Assembly: GCA_000991135.1 (NCBI GenBank)
Contig: LBST01000012.1
Location: 1-48,884 of the forward strand
Length of the DNA: 48,884 nucleotides
DNA from: Candidatus Roizmanbacteria bacterium GW2011_GWC1_37_12
GTDB taxonomy: Bacteria; Patescibacteriota; Microgenomatia; UBA1406; GWC2-37-13
Direction of reading: 5' to 3'
A program made the translations under genes and the position numbers. The notes below the pieces were generated by a model, which made no database searches, was not told the DNA's origin, and saw only the letters and a program-made list of their open reading frames with translations. Positions 31,865 through 39,096 of this stretch are shown in pieces; positions within the stretch are counted from its first letter, which is position 1, and every line of letters begins with the position of its first letter.

Positions 31865-32484
31865 AAAAAAAATTACTTTGGGTCGTCATCAGTTTATTAT
31901 TCTTGTTCGCTTTTGCTGTTTTTACTTTTTTAGTTAAAGAGGATATTCTCAACAACATTGATTTTGACACTACTGTCAGACTGCAGGACAACCTGCCGGA
32001 AAGATTTGATTCATTCTTGTCAAGCTTTAGTTTGATCGGCAGTTTCGAAATCCTCGCCGGGTTGATTTTTCTCGTCGCACTTTTGAGCAGAAAAATAATT
32101 TCTTTTTTTGTTTTTATTCCTTTCGTCGGCGCCCACGTCATCGAAATAATCGGCAAAGCTTTTGTCCACCATCCTGGACCGTCTTTCATGTTCTTTCGTT
32201 ATAATCTTGATTTTCTTTTTCCCTCGAGTTATGTCCAAACAGGTTCATCTTATCCATCGGGCCATAGTATGAGAACTGTTTTTGTCACTTTTATTTTCTT
32301 CTATCTAATAATGAAATCTAAATTAAAAATGCCTTTTAAGTTTCTTTTAATCGGCCTGTTGGTTTTGTTCAACGGAGTAATGTTGGTTTCCCGCGTCAGT
32401 TTGGGAGAGCACTGGACGTCAGACGTCGTCGGCGGCGCTTTACTCGGAACTTCCGCTGCCTTTTTTTCTTATTTGTTCTTATAA
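31861..32484 (+). CDS. PAP2 family membrane phosphatase
   Basis: A 207-residue membrane phosphatase, about six helices. The three motifs are KAFVHHPGP, YPSGHS and SRVSLGEHWTSDVVGG, with the catalytic His in the third. It likely removes phosphate from lipid phosphates such as undecaprenyl diphosphate. It overlaps the MFS gene (ATGA), so the two are co-translated. Confidence 0.9.
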   Translation: MKKKLLWVVISLLFLFAFAVFTFLVKEDILNNIDFDTTVRLQDNLPERFDSFLSSFSLIGSFEILAGLIFLVALLSRKIISFFVFIPFVGAHVIEIIGKAFVHHPGPSFMFFRYNLDFLFPSSYVQTGSSYPSGHSMRTVFVTFIFFYLIMKSKLKMPFKFLLIGLLVLFNGVMLVSRVSLGEHWTSDVVGGALLGTSAAFFSYLFL

Positions 32485-32511
32485 CATTTATTTTGTATTT
32501 TTTAGCCTCAA

Positions 32512-32528
32512 TTAACCTACGAGGTTAA
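32512..32528. repeat. REP-like hairpin, left of the transposase
   Basis: TTAACCT-ACG-AGGTTAA, a 7-bp stem with a 3-nt loop, embedded in a longer direct repeat (AGCCTCAATTAACCTACGAG...) whose partner lies right of the transposase at 33279-33308. Confidence 0.7.
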
Positions 32529-32634
32529 ATAGGTAGCATATCGATAGTTTTTTATTGCTCTAATACTCCGTATGTATATTGATGTTGCGTATTGTCTACA
32601 GACAAACGTTGTTAAATATTATAGAAATAAAAAC

Positions 32635-33276
32635 ATGAGTAATAGATTTGTTCAAGGTTATTTTTACCATATTTTTAATAAAAGCATTTCTAATTTTCAA
32701 ATATTTGGAAGAAATGAAAATAAGCAAAGATTTTTAAATGTTCTTGACTACTATGATAAAGAAAAAATCAATCTAAGTTTCTCTGCTTTTTTAAAAGATA
32801 ATGAGAAATTTAAAGCTAATATTTTATCACCTAAAAATAATTCCTTTGTTAAATTTATCTCTTATTCTATAATGCCTGACCATTATCATCTTTTAGTAAA
32901 AATATTAGATGATAATAAGGTGTCAAAATACATTAGTGATGTTGAGAATAGCTACTCTAGATTTTTTAACTTAAAGCTTGAAAGAAAAGGACCCTTATGG
33001 CAATCGAGATTTAAAGCAGTAAAGATAGAAACAGAAGAACAATTGTTGCATGTTTCAAGGTATATTCATTTAAATCCAACAACCGCTAGTTTAGTAGAAA
33101 AACCTGAAGATTGGGAATTTTCCTCTTATAGACAAATAATTACCGATCCATTTATATTAAAAGAGTATCTAAAAGAAATACCGATATCTAATAATTTTAC
33201 CTATAAAAGATTCGTAGAAAGAAACAAGGATTATCAAAGAAAGTTAAAATTAATTAAAAAGTTAATTCTTGAATAA
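32635..33276 (+). CDS. REP-associated tyrosine transposase (RAYT)
   Basis: A 213-residue Y1 transposase, starting at ATG 32635 (MSNRFVQGYFYHIFN). The HUH motif is MPDHYHLLVK; the catalytic Tyr lies in SYSRFFNLK; GPLWQSRFKAV and VSRYIHLNP complete the IS200-like/RAYT pattern. Such enzymes cut and move REP hairpins. It is flanked on both sides by near-identical REP-like hairpins, so enzyme and targets form one unit between the PAP2 and LD-carboxypeptidase genes. About 150 nt upstream of it holds only the left repeat. Confidence 0.9.
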   Translation: MSNRFVQGYFYHIFNKSISNFQIFGRNENKQRFLNVLDYYDKEKINLSFSAFLKDNEKFKANILSPKNNSFVKFISYSIMPDHYHLLVKILDDNKVSKYISDVENSYSRFFNLKLERKGPLWQSRFKAVKIETEEQLLHVSRYIHLNPTTASLVEKPEDWEFSSYRQIITDPFILKEYLKEIPISNNFTYKRFVERNKDYQRKLKLIKKLILE

Positions 33277-33287
33277 TCTAGCTTCAA

Positions 33288-33304
33288 TCAACCTACGAGG
33301 TTAA
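33288..33304. repeat. REP-like hairpin, right of the transposase
   Basis: Same element as 32512-32528 with one stem mismatch (TCAACCT-ACG-AGGTTAA), direct orientation. The surrounding direct repeat spans about 33279-33308. Confidence 0.7.
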
Positions 33305-33318
33305 ATGGGCATAAATCG

Positions 33319-34305
33319 TTAATGTTTTACAATTTTTATTGAGGATAGGTTTTTTTTAGAAATTATCTTTACTTTTCCTCCAATAGGAAAAGTGATCTTT
33401 GGATCGGTGTGGCCGAAGTCGACATTGACGACGACAGGAATATTGTTTAATTCTTTTTTTGTTTTAATAATCTTTATTAATAAATCATCAGTCATTTTGC
33501 TTTTCTTTTGAAACCGACCAATTACTAACCCCTTAACTTTATTGAAGTTCGGTAAATAGATTAATGATTGGAGATCACGATCAAAAGTATGGGGCGCGGA
33601 CTCATAATCATCTTCCAAAAATAAAATCGAGTCGGTCAGGTCGGGAAAATATTCTGTCGCCTGGAGAAGATTAAATGTACACAGATTGGCTCCAAGAATC
33701 GTTCCAGATGCTTCTCCTTCATTAATTATCAAGTGTCCCGAATTTTTTATCAATTCTCTTTTGTTTTGATCCAGATACCATTGATCGTCGCTCCAGTTTT
33801 CGCTGGCAACAATTTCAAATTGATCATCAGACATTAAACATTTTTTAAAATATTCTAAAGTATAGTCAAAAAATAATTTTTGTCCGAATGTGGAATAATG
33901 AGGTCCGGAATAAGTAACCAATCCGGTCTTGGTAAATATGGAATTATTCAACGCGGTGATGTCCGAATAGCCCAAAAAAATCTTCGGATTGTTTTTGACT
34001 AACTCCCAGTCTATATATTTTAATAGCTGATTGGAATTAAATCCGCCGATAACGGTAATAACAGCTTTGACATTTTTATCGGAAAACGCTTCATGTAAAT
34101 CTTCAGCTCTTGATTGGATTGAGGATGAATTAAATTCATCGATTTCATTAACGTGCTTACCAAATGAAAGCTTCAAACCCAACTCTTTAAATCTTTTATT
34201 GGCAGTTTCTTGGATTTCTTTCCCAATGATTGACAACGACCTCGAAGGCGCGATCACCCTTACTTCATTACCCGATTTTAGTTTTTGCGGATAGATTTTG
34301 TTCAT
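33319..34305 (-). CDS. LD-carboxypeptidase, S66 family
   Basis: A 328-residue serine peptidase that cuts the L,D bond of muropeptide tetrapeptides in cell-wall recycling, or a MccF-like relative. RVIAPSRS, GGFNSNQLL and the nucleophile S114 in LGYSDITAL are clear; the acid-His part includes FGHTDPK. TATAAT (34312-34317) lies 6 nt before the ATG, back to back with the promoter of 34333. Confidence 0.9.
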   Translation of the reverse strand: MNKIYPQKLKSGNEVRVIAPSRSLSIIGKEIQETANKRFKELGLKLSFGKHVNEIDEFNSSSIQSRAEDLHEAFSDKNVKAVITVIGGFNSNQLLKYIDWELVKNNPKIFLGYSDITALNNSIFTKTGLVTYSGPHYSTFGQKLFFDYTLEYFKKCLMSDDQFEIVASENWSDDQWYLDQNKRELIKNSGHLIINEGEASGTILGANLCTFNLLQATEYFPDLTDSILFLEDDYESAPHTFDRDLQSLIYLPNFNKVKGLVIGRFQKKSKMTDDLLIKIIKTKKELNNIPVVVNVDFGHTDPKITFPIGGKVKIISKKNLSSIKIVKH

Positions 34306-34311
34306 TTTATA

Positions 34312-34326
34312 ATTATACGGTATAAT
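34312..34326. promoter_or_regulatory. Two adjacent leaderless promoters
   Basis: Minus TATAAT (34317-34312) and plus TATAAT (34321-34326) are 3 nt apart and each lies 6 nt from its start codon. The plus -35 (TTGTTC, 34298-34303, 17-nt spacer) lies in the first codons of the LD-carboxypeptidase gene. Confidence 0.7.
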
Positions 34327-34332
34327 TTACGC

Positions 34333-34812
34333 ATGAAGAAAAAGCTTGCTCTTACCAAAAAAGACGTCCTTGAATTTTTGGCTGACAAGAAACTGATGGT
34401 TTTGGCAACATATGGAGATCATCCTTGGATTGCCAGCGTTTATTATTCTTTCGACAAATATCTTAATCTATATTTCATCACCACTCCTTCGACAATCCAT
34501 GGGCGCCAGATGGAAAAAAATAAAAAAGTAGCCGCCGCCATCGTTGACTCTCACCAGAAACCATCGGACGTGAAAAGAGGGTTACAGATCTATGGAGTTG
34601 TTGAACGTGTTTCCGGGATTAATAAAATTAACTATGCGCTAAGACTTTGGAAAGATTTTTTAAATGTCCAGAGACCGGATATTAGTTTTGAAAATATGAA
34701 AAAAGGATTGTATAAAGGTAGGATGTATAAATTGAGACCGCTTAAAATCAAGCTCTTCGATCAGGAAAAATTCAAAGTCCCTGACGGCGAAGAACCGATT
34801 TTAGAATTATGA
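34333..34812 (+). CDS. Pyridoxamine 5'-phosphate oxidase-like flavoprotein
   Basis: A 159-residue split-barrel protein starting at ATG 34333, chosen from the TATAAT 6 nt upstream. LVLATYGDHPWIASVYY-type sequence (MVLATYGDHPWIASVYYSFD), FITTPSTIHGRQM and VAAAIVD are typical of PNPOx-like FMN- or F420-binding proteins. The substrate is unknown. It overlaps the SemiSWEET gene by 4 nt. Confidence 0.85.
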   Translation: MKKKLALTKKDVLEFLADKKLMVLATYGDHPWIASVYYSFDKYLNLYFITTPSTIHGRQMEKNKKVAAAIVDSHQKPSDVKRGLQIYGVVERVSGINKINYALRLWKDFLNVQRPDISFENMKKGLYKGRMYKLRPLKIKLFDQEKFKVPDGEEPILEL

Positions 34813-35066
34813 GAAATTTTGAATTATTGTTTGGATATTTAGGATCAACTTTTGCCGCCTTTTTATTTTTTCCTCAAGTTTTAACTTCTTTTAAGACTAA
34901 AAAAACCAAAGACCTTTCTTGGATGGGAATCATAATCGGAATGTTAAACGGAATCTCCTGGGTATTTTATGGATTATTAAAAGGCGATCCTTTTATCTGG
35001 GTGACAAACTCTATTCTTTTCGTAGGCGCATTTCTTCTGATGATACTTAAAAAGAAGTACGGCTAA
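34809..35066 (+). CDS. SemiSWEET sugar transporter
   Basis: An 85-residue, three-helix protein. YLGSTFAAFLFFPQVLTSFK holds the PQ motif, then KDLSWMGIIIGMLNGISWVFYG and a third helix: one SWEET half, which works as a dimer to move small sugars. It overlaps both neighbours by 4 nt, coupled upstream and convergent with NUDIX downstream. Confidence 0.9.
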   Translation: MRNFELLFGYLGSTFAAFLFFPQVLTSFKTKKTKDLSWMGIIIGMLNGISWVFYGLLKGDPFIWVTNSILFVGAFLLMILKKKYG

Positions 35067-35500
35067 AAATATTTTTTAAATTCTTCTTTGTAATGACTTA
35101 GGGTATATTGGGCGCCGGTGTGAAGAGGGTGTGGAAGATTGTTTAATTTGAACCACCCAAGTTCGGCAATTTTTTCCGGATCATTATTCTTTACTTTTTC
35201 TCTGTCTACTTTGACTAAAAAAGTGATAATGAGCCAATGGGTTTTTGTTCCGTTTTCTTCCCTCAAAAGCGAATGGGCTGGTAGTTGTTTTTCGATTTTT
35301 CCTGTGACTCCATATTCTTCTTTAACTTCTCGAACAACCGCCTGTTCTAATCTTTCTCCTATCTCCAACTGTCCGCCGCCAAAATCCCAATGACCTATTT
35401 CGTCCCGGCATTCATTACTCCGTTTATGAAGAAGAAAATATTTACCATCGTGGCAAAAAAAGGAAACGGAAACGCCGATAAAATCTACTCCTAGTTTCAT
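35063..35500 (-). CDS. NUDIX hydrolase
   Basis: A 145-residue pyrophosphohydrolase. The Nudix box GGGQLEIGERLEQAVVREVK followed by EEYGV holds the catalytic Glu residues. FFCHDGKYFLLHKRSNECRD precedes it. Likely cleans a nucleotide or nucleotide sugar. It overlaps the TPI gene by 4 nt and is its downstream partner. Confidence 0.92.
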   Translation of the reverse strand: MKLGVDFIGVSVSFFCHDGKYFLLHKRSNECRDEIGHWDFGGGQLEIGERLEQAVVREVKEEYGVTGKIEKQLPAHSLLREENGTKTHWLIITFLVKVDREKVKNNDPEKIAELGWFKLNNLPHPLHTGAQYTLSHYKEEFKKYF

Positions 35501-36144
35501 ACTTTAAATCCACTCGCTAACTCTCTAAGCTTTGCTTCAGGGTCTGGAGCGGTAACAAAGTACGTTGCCAAAAGGACTCCTTTCGCTCCGGCCATAACCG
35601 ATTTTTTTACGTCCTCGCCGTCGTTAATCCCGGCGCCGATTATCAACGGATGCTTTAGTTTTTTTATCAATTCTTTGATCGCTTCTTCCTGCTGATCGAT
35701 CATCGAAGTCGTGCTGGCGATCAAGTCCTCTTTCTCATATGAAATAAAATTAATATCAAACGAGTTAAATTTTTCCACCATTTCTACTGTATGTCCGATT
35801 AACATCGTTTTTAATCCATATTGCTTGGCTTTTTCTACTGTTTTTATAATCGCTTCTTCCGGGATTTTATGCTCCGAATGATTGATGAGAACGCCTGTTG
35901 CTCCGGCTTGCCTGATGCTATATGGAGAGATCCAGCCGGTATTTTTGCCCGGGTCGATTGGGTCGATGTGCTGGGCCCAGACTTCAATATCCAGTTCTTT
36001 TTTTATACGATAGACGTCTGTTGCTTGAGCACAGGCAATGATTGAAACGCCTGTTTCTTCTTGTACTTTTTTAACTGGTGAAAGAATTTTAATAACTTCA
36101 TCGCCGGTAGTCTGTTTATAGGTCTTTAAAGCTAAGAAGATCAT
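35497..36144 (-). CDS. tpiA: Triosephosphate isomerase, archaeal type
   Basis: A 215-residue TIM of the short archaeal type. FLALKTYKQTTG, WAQHIDPIDPGKNTGWISP, GVLINHSEHK (catalytic His), FISYEKEDLIAS (catalytic Glu) and IIGAGINDGEDV match that branch rather than the 250-residue bacterial one. It supplies the step missing between the aldolase and GAPDH genes but lies 5 kb away. It follows the 47-residue membrane protein by 12 nt. Confidence 0.88.
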   Translation of the reverse strand: MIFLALKTYKQTTGDEVIKILSPVKKVQEETGVSIIACAQATDVYRIKKELDIEVWAQHIDPIDPGKNTGWISPYSIRQAGATGVLINHSEHKIPEEAIIKTVEKAKQYGLKTMLIGHTVEMVEKFNSFDINFISYEKEDLIASTTSMIDQQEEAIKELIKKLKHPLIIGAGINDGEDVKKSVMAGAKGVLLATYFVTAPDPEAKLRELASGFKV

Positions 36145-36156
36145 TTATTAATTTTA

Positions 36157-36300
36157 TCACTTATTCTTTTTTATTTGTTTCCAAAAATATACGCTTCCTA
36201 AAACTAGAAATACCAATAAGGCTACCCAAGTCAAAAGCCCCCAAAATTGAAACCCCGCCATCATCCCGCCGTAATTTCCATAAGCCCAATTTTTCATCAT
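36157..36300 (-). CDS. Small single-helix membrane protein
   Basis: Start ATG 36300 is 8 nt after the strong Shine-Dalgarno site AGGAGG (36314-36309); further upstream in-frame ATGs lie on or before the site. The 47 residues (MMKNWAYGNYGGMMAGF...) have one membrane helix (about 18-38) and a basic tail. Similar short Gly/Met/Trp-rich proteins are common in CPR genomes. A stable hairpin lies in the leader just upstream of the Shine-Dalgarno site. Confidence 0.7.
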   Translation of the reverse strand: MMKNWAYGNYGGMMAGFQFWGLLTWVALLVFLVLGSVYFWKQIKKNK

Positions 36301-36319
36301 ATTCATCACCTCCTTTTTC

Positions 36320-36349
36320 TCGGGACAAAACCTATTGGTTTTTTCCCGA
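36320..36349 (-). promoter_or_regulatory. 5' leader hairpin
   Basis: TCGGGA/TCCCGA and AAAACC/GGTTTT arms with one internal mismatch and a 4-nt loop, ending 5 nt before AGGAGG on the minus strand. It is followed by A's, not T's, so it is not a terminator for this strand; it may tune translation. Confidence 0.5.
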
Positions 36350-36394
36350 CGATTTTCTGTCAAGTTTTATTAATTACAATTTTACCTTTAATAG

Positions 36395-36423
36395 TTGACA
36401 AATGTAAAGTAAAAAGATATTAT
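36395..36423 (+). promoter_or_regulatory. Promoter of the 36453 gene
   Basis: TTGACA (36395-36400), 17 nt, TATTAT (36418-36423). The leader of about 23 nt contains the dyad ACTATT-TTCAT-AATAGT (36433-36449), and a second possible -10, CATAAT, lies 6 nt before the ATG. Confidence 0.6.
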
Positions 36424-36452
36424 TTTTCTATTACTATTTTCATAATAGTTCT

Positions 36453-37010
36453 ATGAAAAATACATTGGTCGTCATAGTTCTTTTAGCTCTCTTAGGTGTT
36501 GGTGGATATTTTTATCTCTCCTCTCGCGGAATGATGCCGAAAGCTCCTGTCGGTACAGGTGGAGCCCAGTCTGGAGGAAATGTTTTTACTTCAATTAAAG
36601 ACGCTCTGTCAAAATCTTTGAGCTTAAAGTGTGTATATAAAGACGAAAATGGGGTGGAAACAACCACTTATATTAAAGGTGGAGCCGTCCGCGTCATGAT
36701 GCAGTCTGGAGGCGATCCCAATCAACCGAATAATATCATCATGAAGGATATGAGAATGCACATGTGGTCAGACGCCAGTAAAACCGGATTTGTCTATACC
36801 TTGGAAAAATCGGGAACAGACGAAACAACTTCTGGACAAGCAAATAACGAGCAACAAGAATCAGTCCTAGCTCAAATTGAAAAATATAAAGACGCTTGTA
36901 AGACAGAGATCATTGCTGATTCGATGTTTAGTGTCCCGACCGACGTCAATTTTCAGGACATGCAAGCTTTGCAGGAACAGATGATGCAAGGTCTACCACA
37001 GGGACAGTAA
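36453..37010 (+). CDS. Membrane-anchored protein of unknown function
   Basis: A 185-residue protein: membrane helix (5-22), Gly-rich linker, and an exported domain with SLKCVYKDENGVETTTYIKG, MKDMRMHMWSDASKTGFVYT and a second Cys (YKDACKTE) for a likely disulfide. The C-terminus is Met/Gln-rich (MQALQEQMMQGLPQGQ). It resembles exported CPR proteins but I know no function. Confidence 0.6.
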   Translation: MKNTLVVIVLLALLGVGGYFYLSSRGMMPKAPVGTGGAQSGGNVFTSIKDALSKSLSLKCVYKDENGVETTTYIKGGAVRVMMQSGGDPNQPNNIIMKDMRMHMWSDASKTGFVYTLEKSGTDETTSGQANNEQQESVLAQIEKYKDACKTEIIADSMFSVPTDVNFQDMQALQEQMMQGLPQGQ

Positions 37011-37017
37011 ATTAGAC

Positions 37018-37046
37018 TTGCAAAGTAAACAAACGTTCACTAGAAT
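37018..37046 (+). promoter_or_regulatory. Promoter with LexA-like box for the Y-polymerase operon
   Basis: TTGCAA (37018-37023), 17-nt spacer, TAGAAT (37041-37046), 8 nt to ATG 37055. The spacer holds GTAAAC-AAAC-GTTCAC, a dyad with one mismatch that differs by one base from the Gram-positive SOS box core GAAC-N4-GTTC. Confidence 0.6.
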
Positions 37047-37054
37047 AGTTTTAT

Positions 37055-37315
37055 ATGTTGGAAAAAGTCAATGAAAAAGTGAGCGTCTTAAGTTTATACA
37101 ATCACGAGAAGAATCACTTTATCCCTTATAAGATGCGTTGGCGCTTACGCGACTATTTTATAAAACGCCTCGCCTACTATCATAAAATCAGAGAGGGTAG
37201 AAATATTTTCCACATATTCCACGTCACCGACGGCAACCTCGACTTTAAAATCCGCCTGGATGCGGAAAATTTAAATTGGATTCTCGAGGAAATTTCCGAT
37301 GGATCTTCAAATTAA
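37055..37315 (+). CDS. Small protein upstream of a Y-family polymerase
   Basis: An 86-residue basic, aromatic-rich protein with no recognised domain (YKMRWRLRDYFIKRLAYYHK; then FHVTDGNLDFKIRLDAENLN). Its last 17 nt overlap the polymerase gene, so both come from one mRNA under the LexA-like box. Its place is like that of YolD before UvrX in Bacillus, but I cannot show homology. Confidence 0.55.
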   Translation: MLEKVNEKVSVLSLYNHEKNHFIPYKMRWRLRDYFIKRLAYYHKIREGRNIFHIFHVTDGNLDFKIRLDAENLNWILEEISDGSSN

Positions 37316-38528
37316 TCACGATCCGCCGACTATCATGCATATTGATTTGAACTCCTGTTTTGCGACAGTCGCCCAACAAGCCCACCCGCGACTTCGGGAA
37401 AAACCTCTCGTAATTGCGGCTTATTCTACGCCAAGCGGGTGTGTTTTGGCATCGTCAATAGAAGCAAAAAGATTGGGGATCAAAACTGGCATGAGAGTTA
37501 AAGACGCTAAAAAAATTTGCCCTAACGTCATTGTTAGAGAAAACGACCCTGAACTCGTCCGCGACGTCAGCGATAAATTTATGAAAATATGCAGCGGTTA
37601 TTCACCCAGAGTCACACCCAAGTCTGTAGACGAGATCGTTATTAATTTTTCCGAAGCCAAAAATTACTGGAAAAAATCATTGACACAAATAGGGCTCGAA
37701 ATCAAAAAACGTTTTCTTCAAGAAATCGGCGAATGGATTTTCTGCAACGTCGGCATCTCAACTAATAGAACTCTTGCCAAACTTGCCTCTTCTCTCCATA
37801 AACCAGACGGGCTGGATGTTATAGATTATAAAAACATAAAACAAGTTTATTCGTCGATAAAACTAGTTGATTTTCCGGGAATTAACTTCCGTTACCAGGC
37901 CCGTTTAAATGCCGCCGGTATTTTCTCGCCTTTGGAATTTTTAGCCGCTGATGACAATTTTTTAAGAAAGATTGTCTTTCAAAGCATCGTCGGACATTAT
38001 TGGTATCTTAGACTGCGGGGGTATGAAGTCGACGACTATGAAACGACGAGAAAAAGCTTTGGTCAGGAATATTCTCTCGGCCAAAAAACCGCTGACCGAG
38101 AGAAACTATCTCAACTATTGATGATGCTGACGGAAAAAATGGGACGCCGCCTCCGGGCGTCATGCCAGACTGCCCAAGGAATCTATCTTGGTATTCTTTA
38201 TGACGACTGGACTTTTTGGCATAAAGGAAAAAAATTTAATGAATCTTTATATACTACCCAAGAACTTTTTAAAAAAGCACTGATAATTTTTTCCCAACAG
38301 CCAGTCAAGAAAACCGTCAGAAAAATTTCCATTTCCTGTTTCGGCTTGAGTCCGGTCGGCAATCAAAATTTGACTTTGTTTGAGATGGATCTTGAGAAAA
38401 AGAGAAGAATCTCTTCGGCTGTCGATGACATCAATGATCGTTGGGGAGAGTATGCGGTCGCCCCCGCCTTGATGTTGGAATCTAAAAAAATCATCCTCGA
38501 CCGGATCGCTTTTGGGAACCGCGACTAA
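37299..38528 (+). CDS. Y-family (translesion) DNA polymerase
   Basis: A 409-residue DinB/UmuC-like polymerase for bypass of damaged bases. HIDLNSCFATV holds the first metal Asp and the aromatic steric gate; the S-V-D-E signature is in PKSVDEIVINF; VGISTNRTLAKLAS and DFPGINFRYQARL are the fingers/thumb HhH parts; the little-finger domain follows. GAGGAA lies 9 nt before the ATG at 37299, supporting that start. It lacks a clear C-terminal clamp-binding motif. Confidence 0.9.
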   Translation: MDLQINHDPPTIMHIDLNSCFATVAQQAHPRLREKPLVIAAYSTPSGCVLASSIEAKRLGIKTGMRVKDAKKICPNVIVRENDPELVRDVSDKFMKICSGYSPRVTPKSVDEIVINFSEAKNYWKKSLTQIGLEIKKRFLQEIGEWIFCNVGISTNRTLAKLASSLHKPDGLDVIDYKNIKQVYSSIKLVDFPGINFRYQARLNAAGIFSPLEFLAADDNFLRKIVFQSIVGHYWYLRLRGYEVDDYETTRKSFGQEYSLGQKTADREKLSQLLMMLTEKMGRRLRASCQTAQGIYLGILYDDWTFWHKGKKFNESLYTTQELFKKALIIFSQQPVKKTVRKISISCFGLSPVGNQNLTLFEMDLEKKRRISSAVDDINDRWGEYAVAPALMLESKKIILDRIAFGNRD

Positions 38529-38531
38529 AAA

Positions 38532-38789
38532 CTATCTATAAATAGCGTGCGTCCCAACCGAATGGAACCAAACAATATTTGTATCAGCAAATTCAAATAT
38601 TATTCTGTAATGAATATCTATTGAAAAAGCGTAGAATTCACTCAACTTGCCTTTAAGTTTATGAATTTTTAATTGAGAATCAAAAGGATTTTCTCTGAAG
38701 ATTTTTTCTTTTTTCTCAGCTAATAACTTAATTTTAATAGGTAATCGCCTATATTCTTTTTCAAACTTACTCGAGTAATAAATCTTCAT
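38532..38789 (-). CDS. RelE/ParE superfamily toxin
   Basis: An 85-residue toxin (KIYYSSKFEKEYRRLPIKIK, then HKLKGKLSEFYAFSIDIHYR, then VWFHSVGTHAIYR). The YafQ/RelE-like ending with His before Tyr fits an mRNA-cleaving enzyme, though ParE-like action is not excluded. It lies 10 nt after its antitoxin gene. Confidence 0.85.
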   Translation of the reverse strand: MKIYYSSKFEKEYRRLPIKIKLLAEKKEKIFRENPFDSQLKIHKLKGKLSEFYAFSIDIHYRIIFEFADTNIVWFHSVGTHAIYR

Positions 38790-38799
38790 CTTTCTTACA

Positions 38800-39015
38800 T
38801 TATCTCAAATCCGAAAGAGTTTTCAAAAATTTACCTTTGCCTTTTCTGAGTTCATCACGACTTCTCTCAAGATCAACTGATAATCTTCCCTCCATCCACA
38901 TCCTTAAAAGATTTCTAAAAAATTCGCTCTTACTGGCGAATCTGCCGCTTTTGACTTCGCGGTCAACGACTTTAGTTAAAGGAATAGGCAATGAAATATT
39001 GATAATATTTCTCAT
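38800..39015 (-). CDS. Ribbon-helix-helix antitoxin
   Basis: A 71-residue ParD/CopG-like antitoxin: NIISLPIPL-type strand (INISLPIPLTKVVDREVKSG) then FASKSEFFRNLLRMWMEG. The C-terminal basic part would bind the toxin. Its promoter is covered by a 31-nt palindrome that it should bind. Confidence 0.88.
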   Translation of the reverse strand: MRNIINISLPIPLTKVVDREVKSGRFASKSEFFRNLLRMWMEGRLSVDLERSRDELRKGKGKFLKTLSDLR

Positions 39016-39022
39016 GTTTTGT

Positions 39023-39081
39023 TTGTAATAATTTGTAATATAAATTATTACAAGTATAATCTGTCATCTTAGTTTTGTCAA
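39023..39081 (-). promoter_or_regulatory. Toxin-antitoxin promoter and operator
   Basis: Minus strand TTGACA (39081-39076), 17 nt, TATACT (39058-39053). Directly downstream lies a perfect inverted repeat, TTGTAATAATTT-N7-AAATTATTACAA (39023-39053), over the start of transcription. Confidence 0.78.
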
Positions 39082-39096
39082 CTCTTAAAATAAGCA

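Noticed and set aside
36320-36349. Plus-strand terminator
   Set aside because: No plus-strand gene ends nearby and the T-run after it is weak; a leader hairpin on the minus strand fits better.
36301-36363. Longer N-terminus for the 47-residue membrane protein
   Set aside because: Those codons cover the hairpin and the Shine-Dalgarno site.
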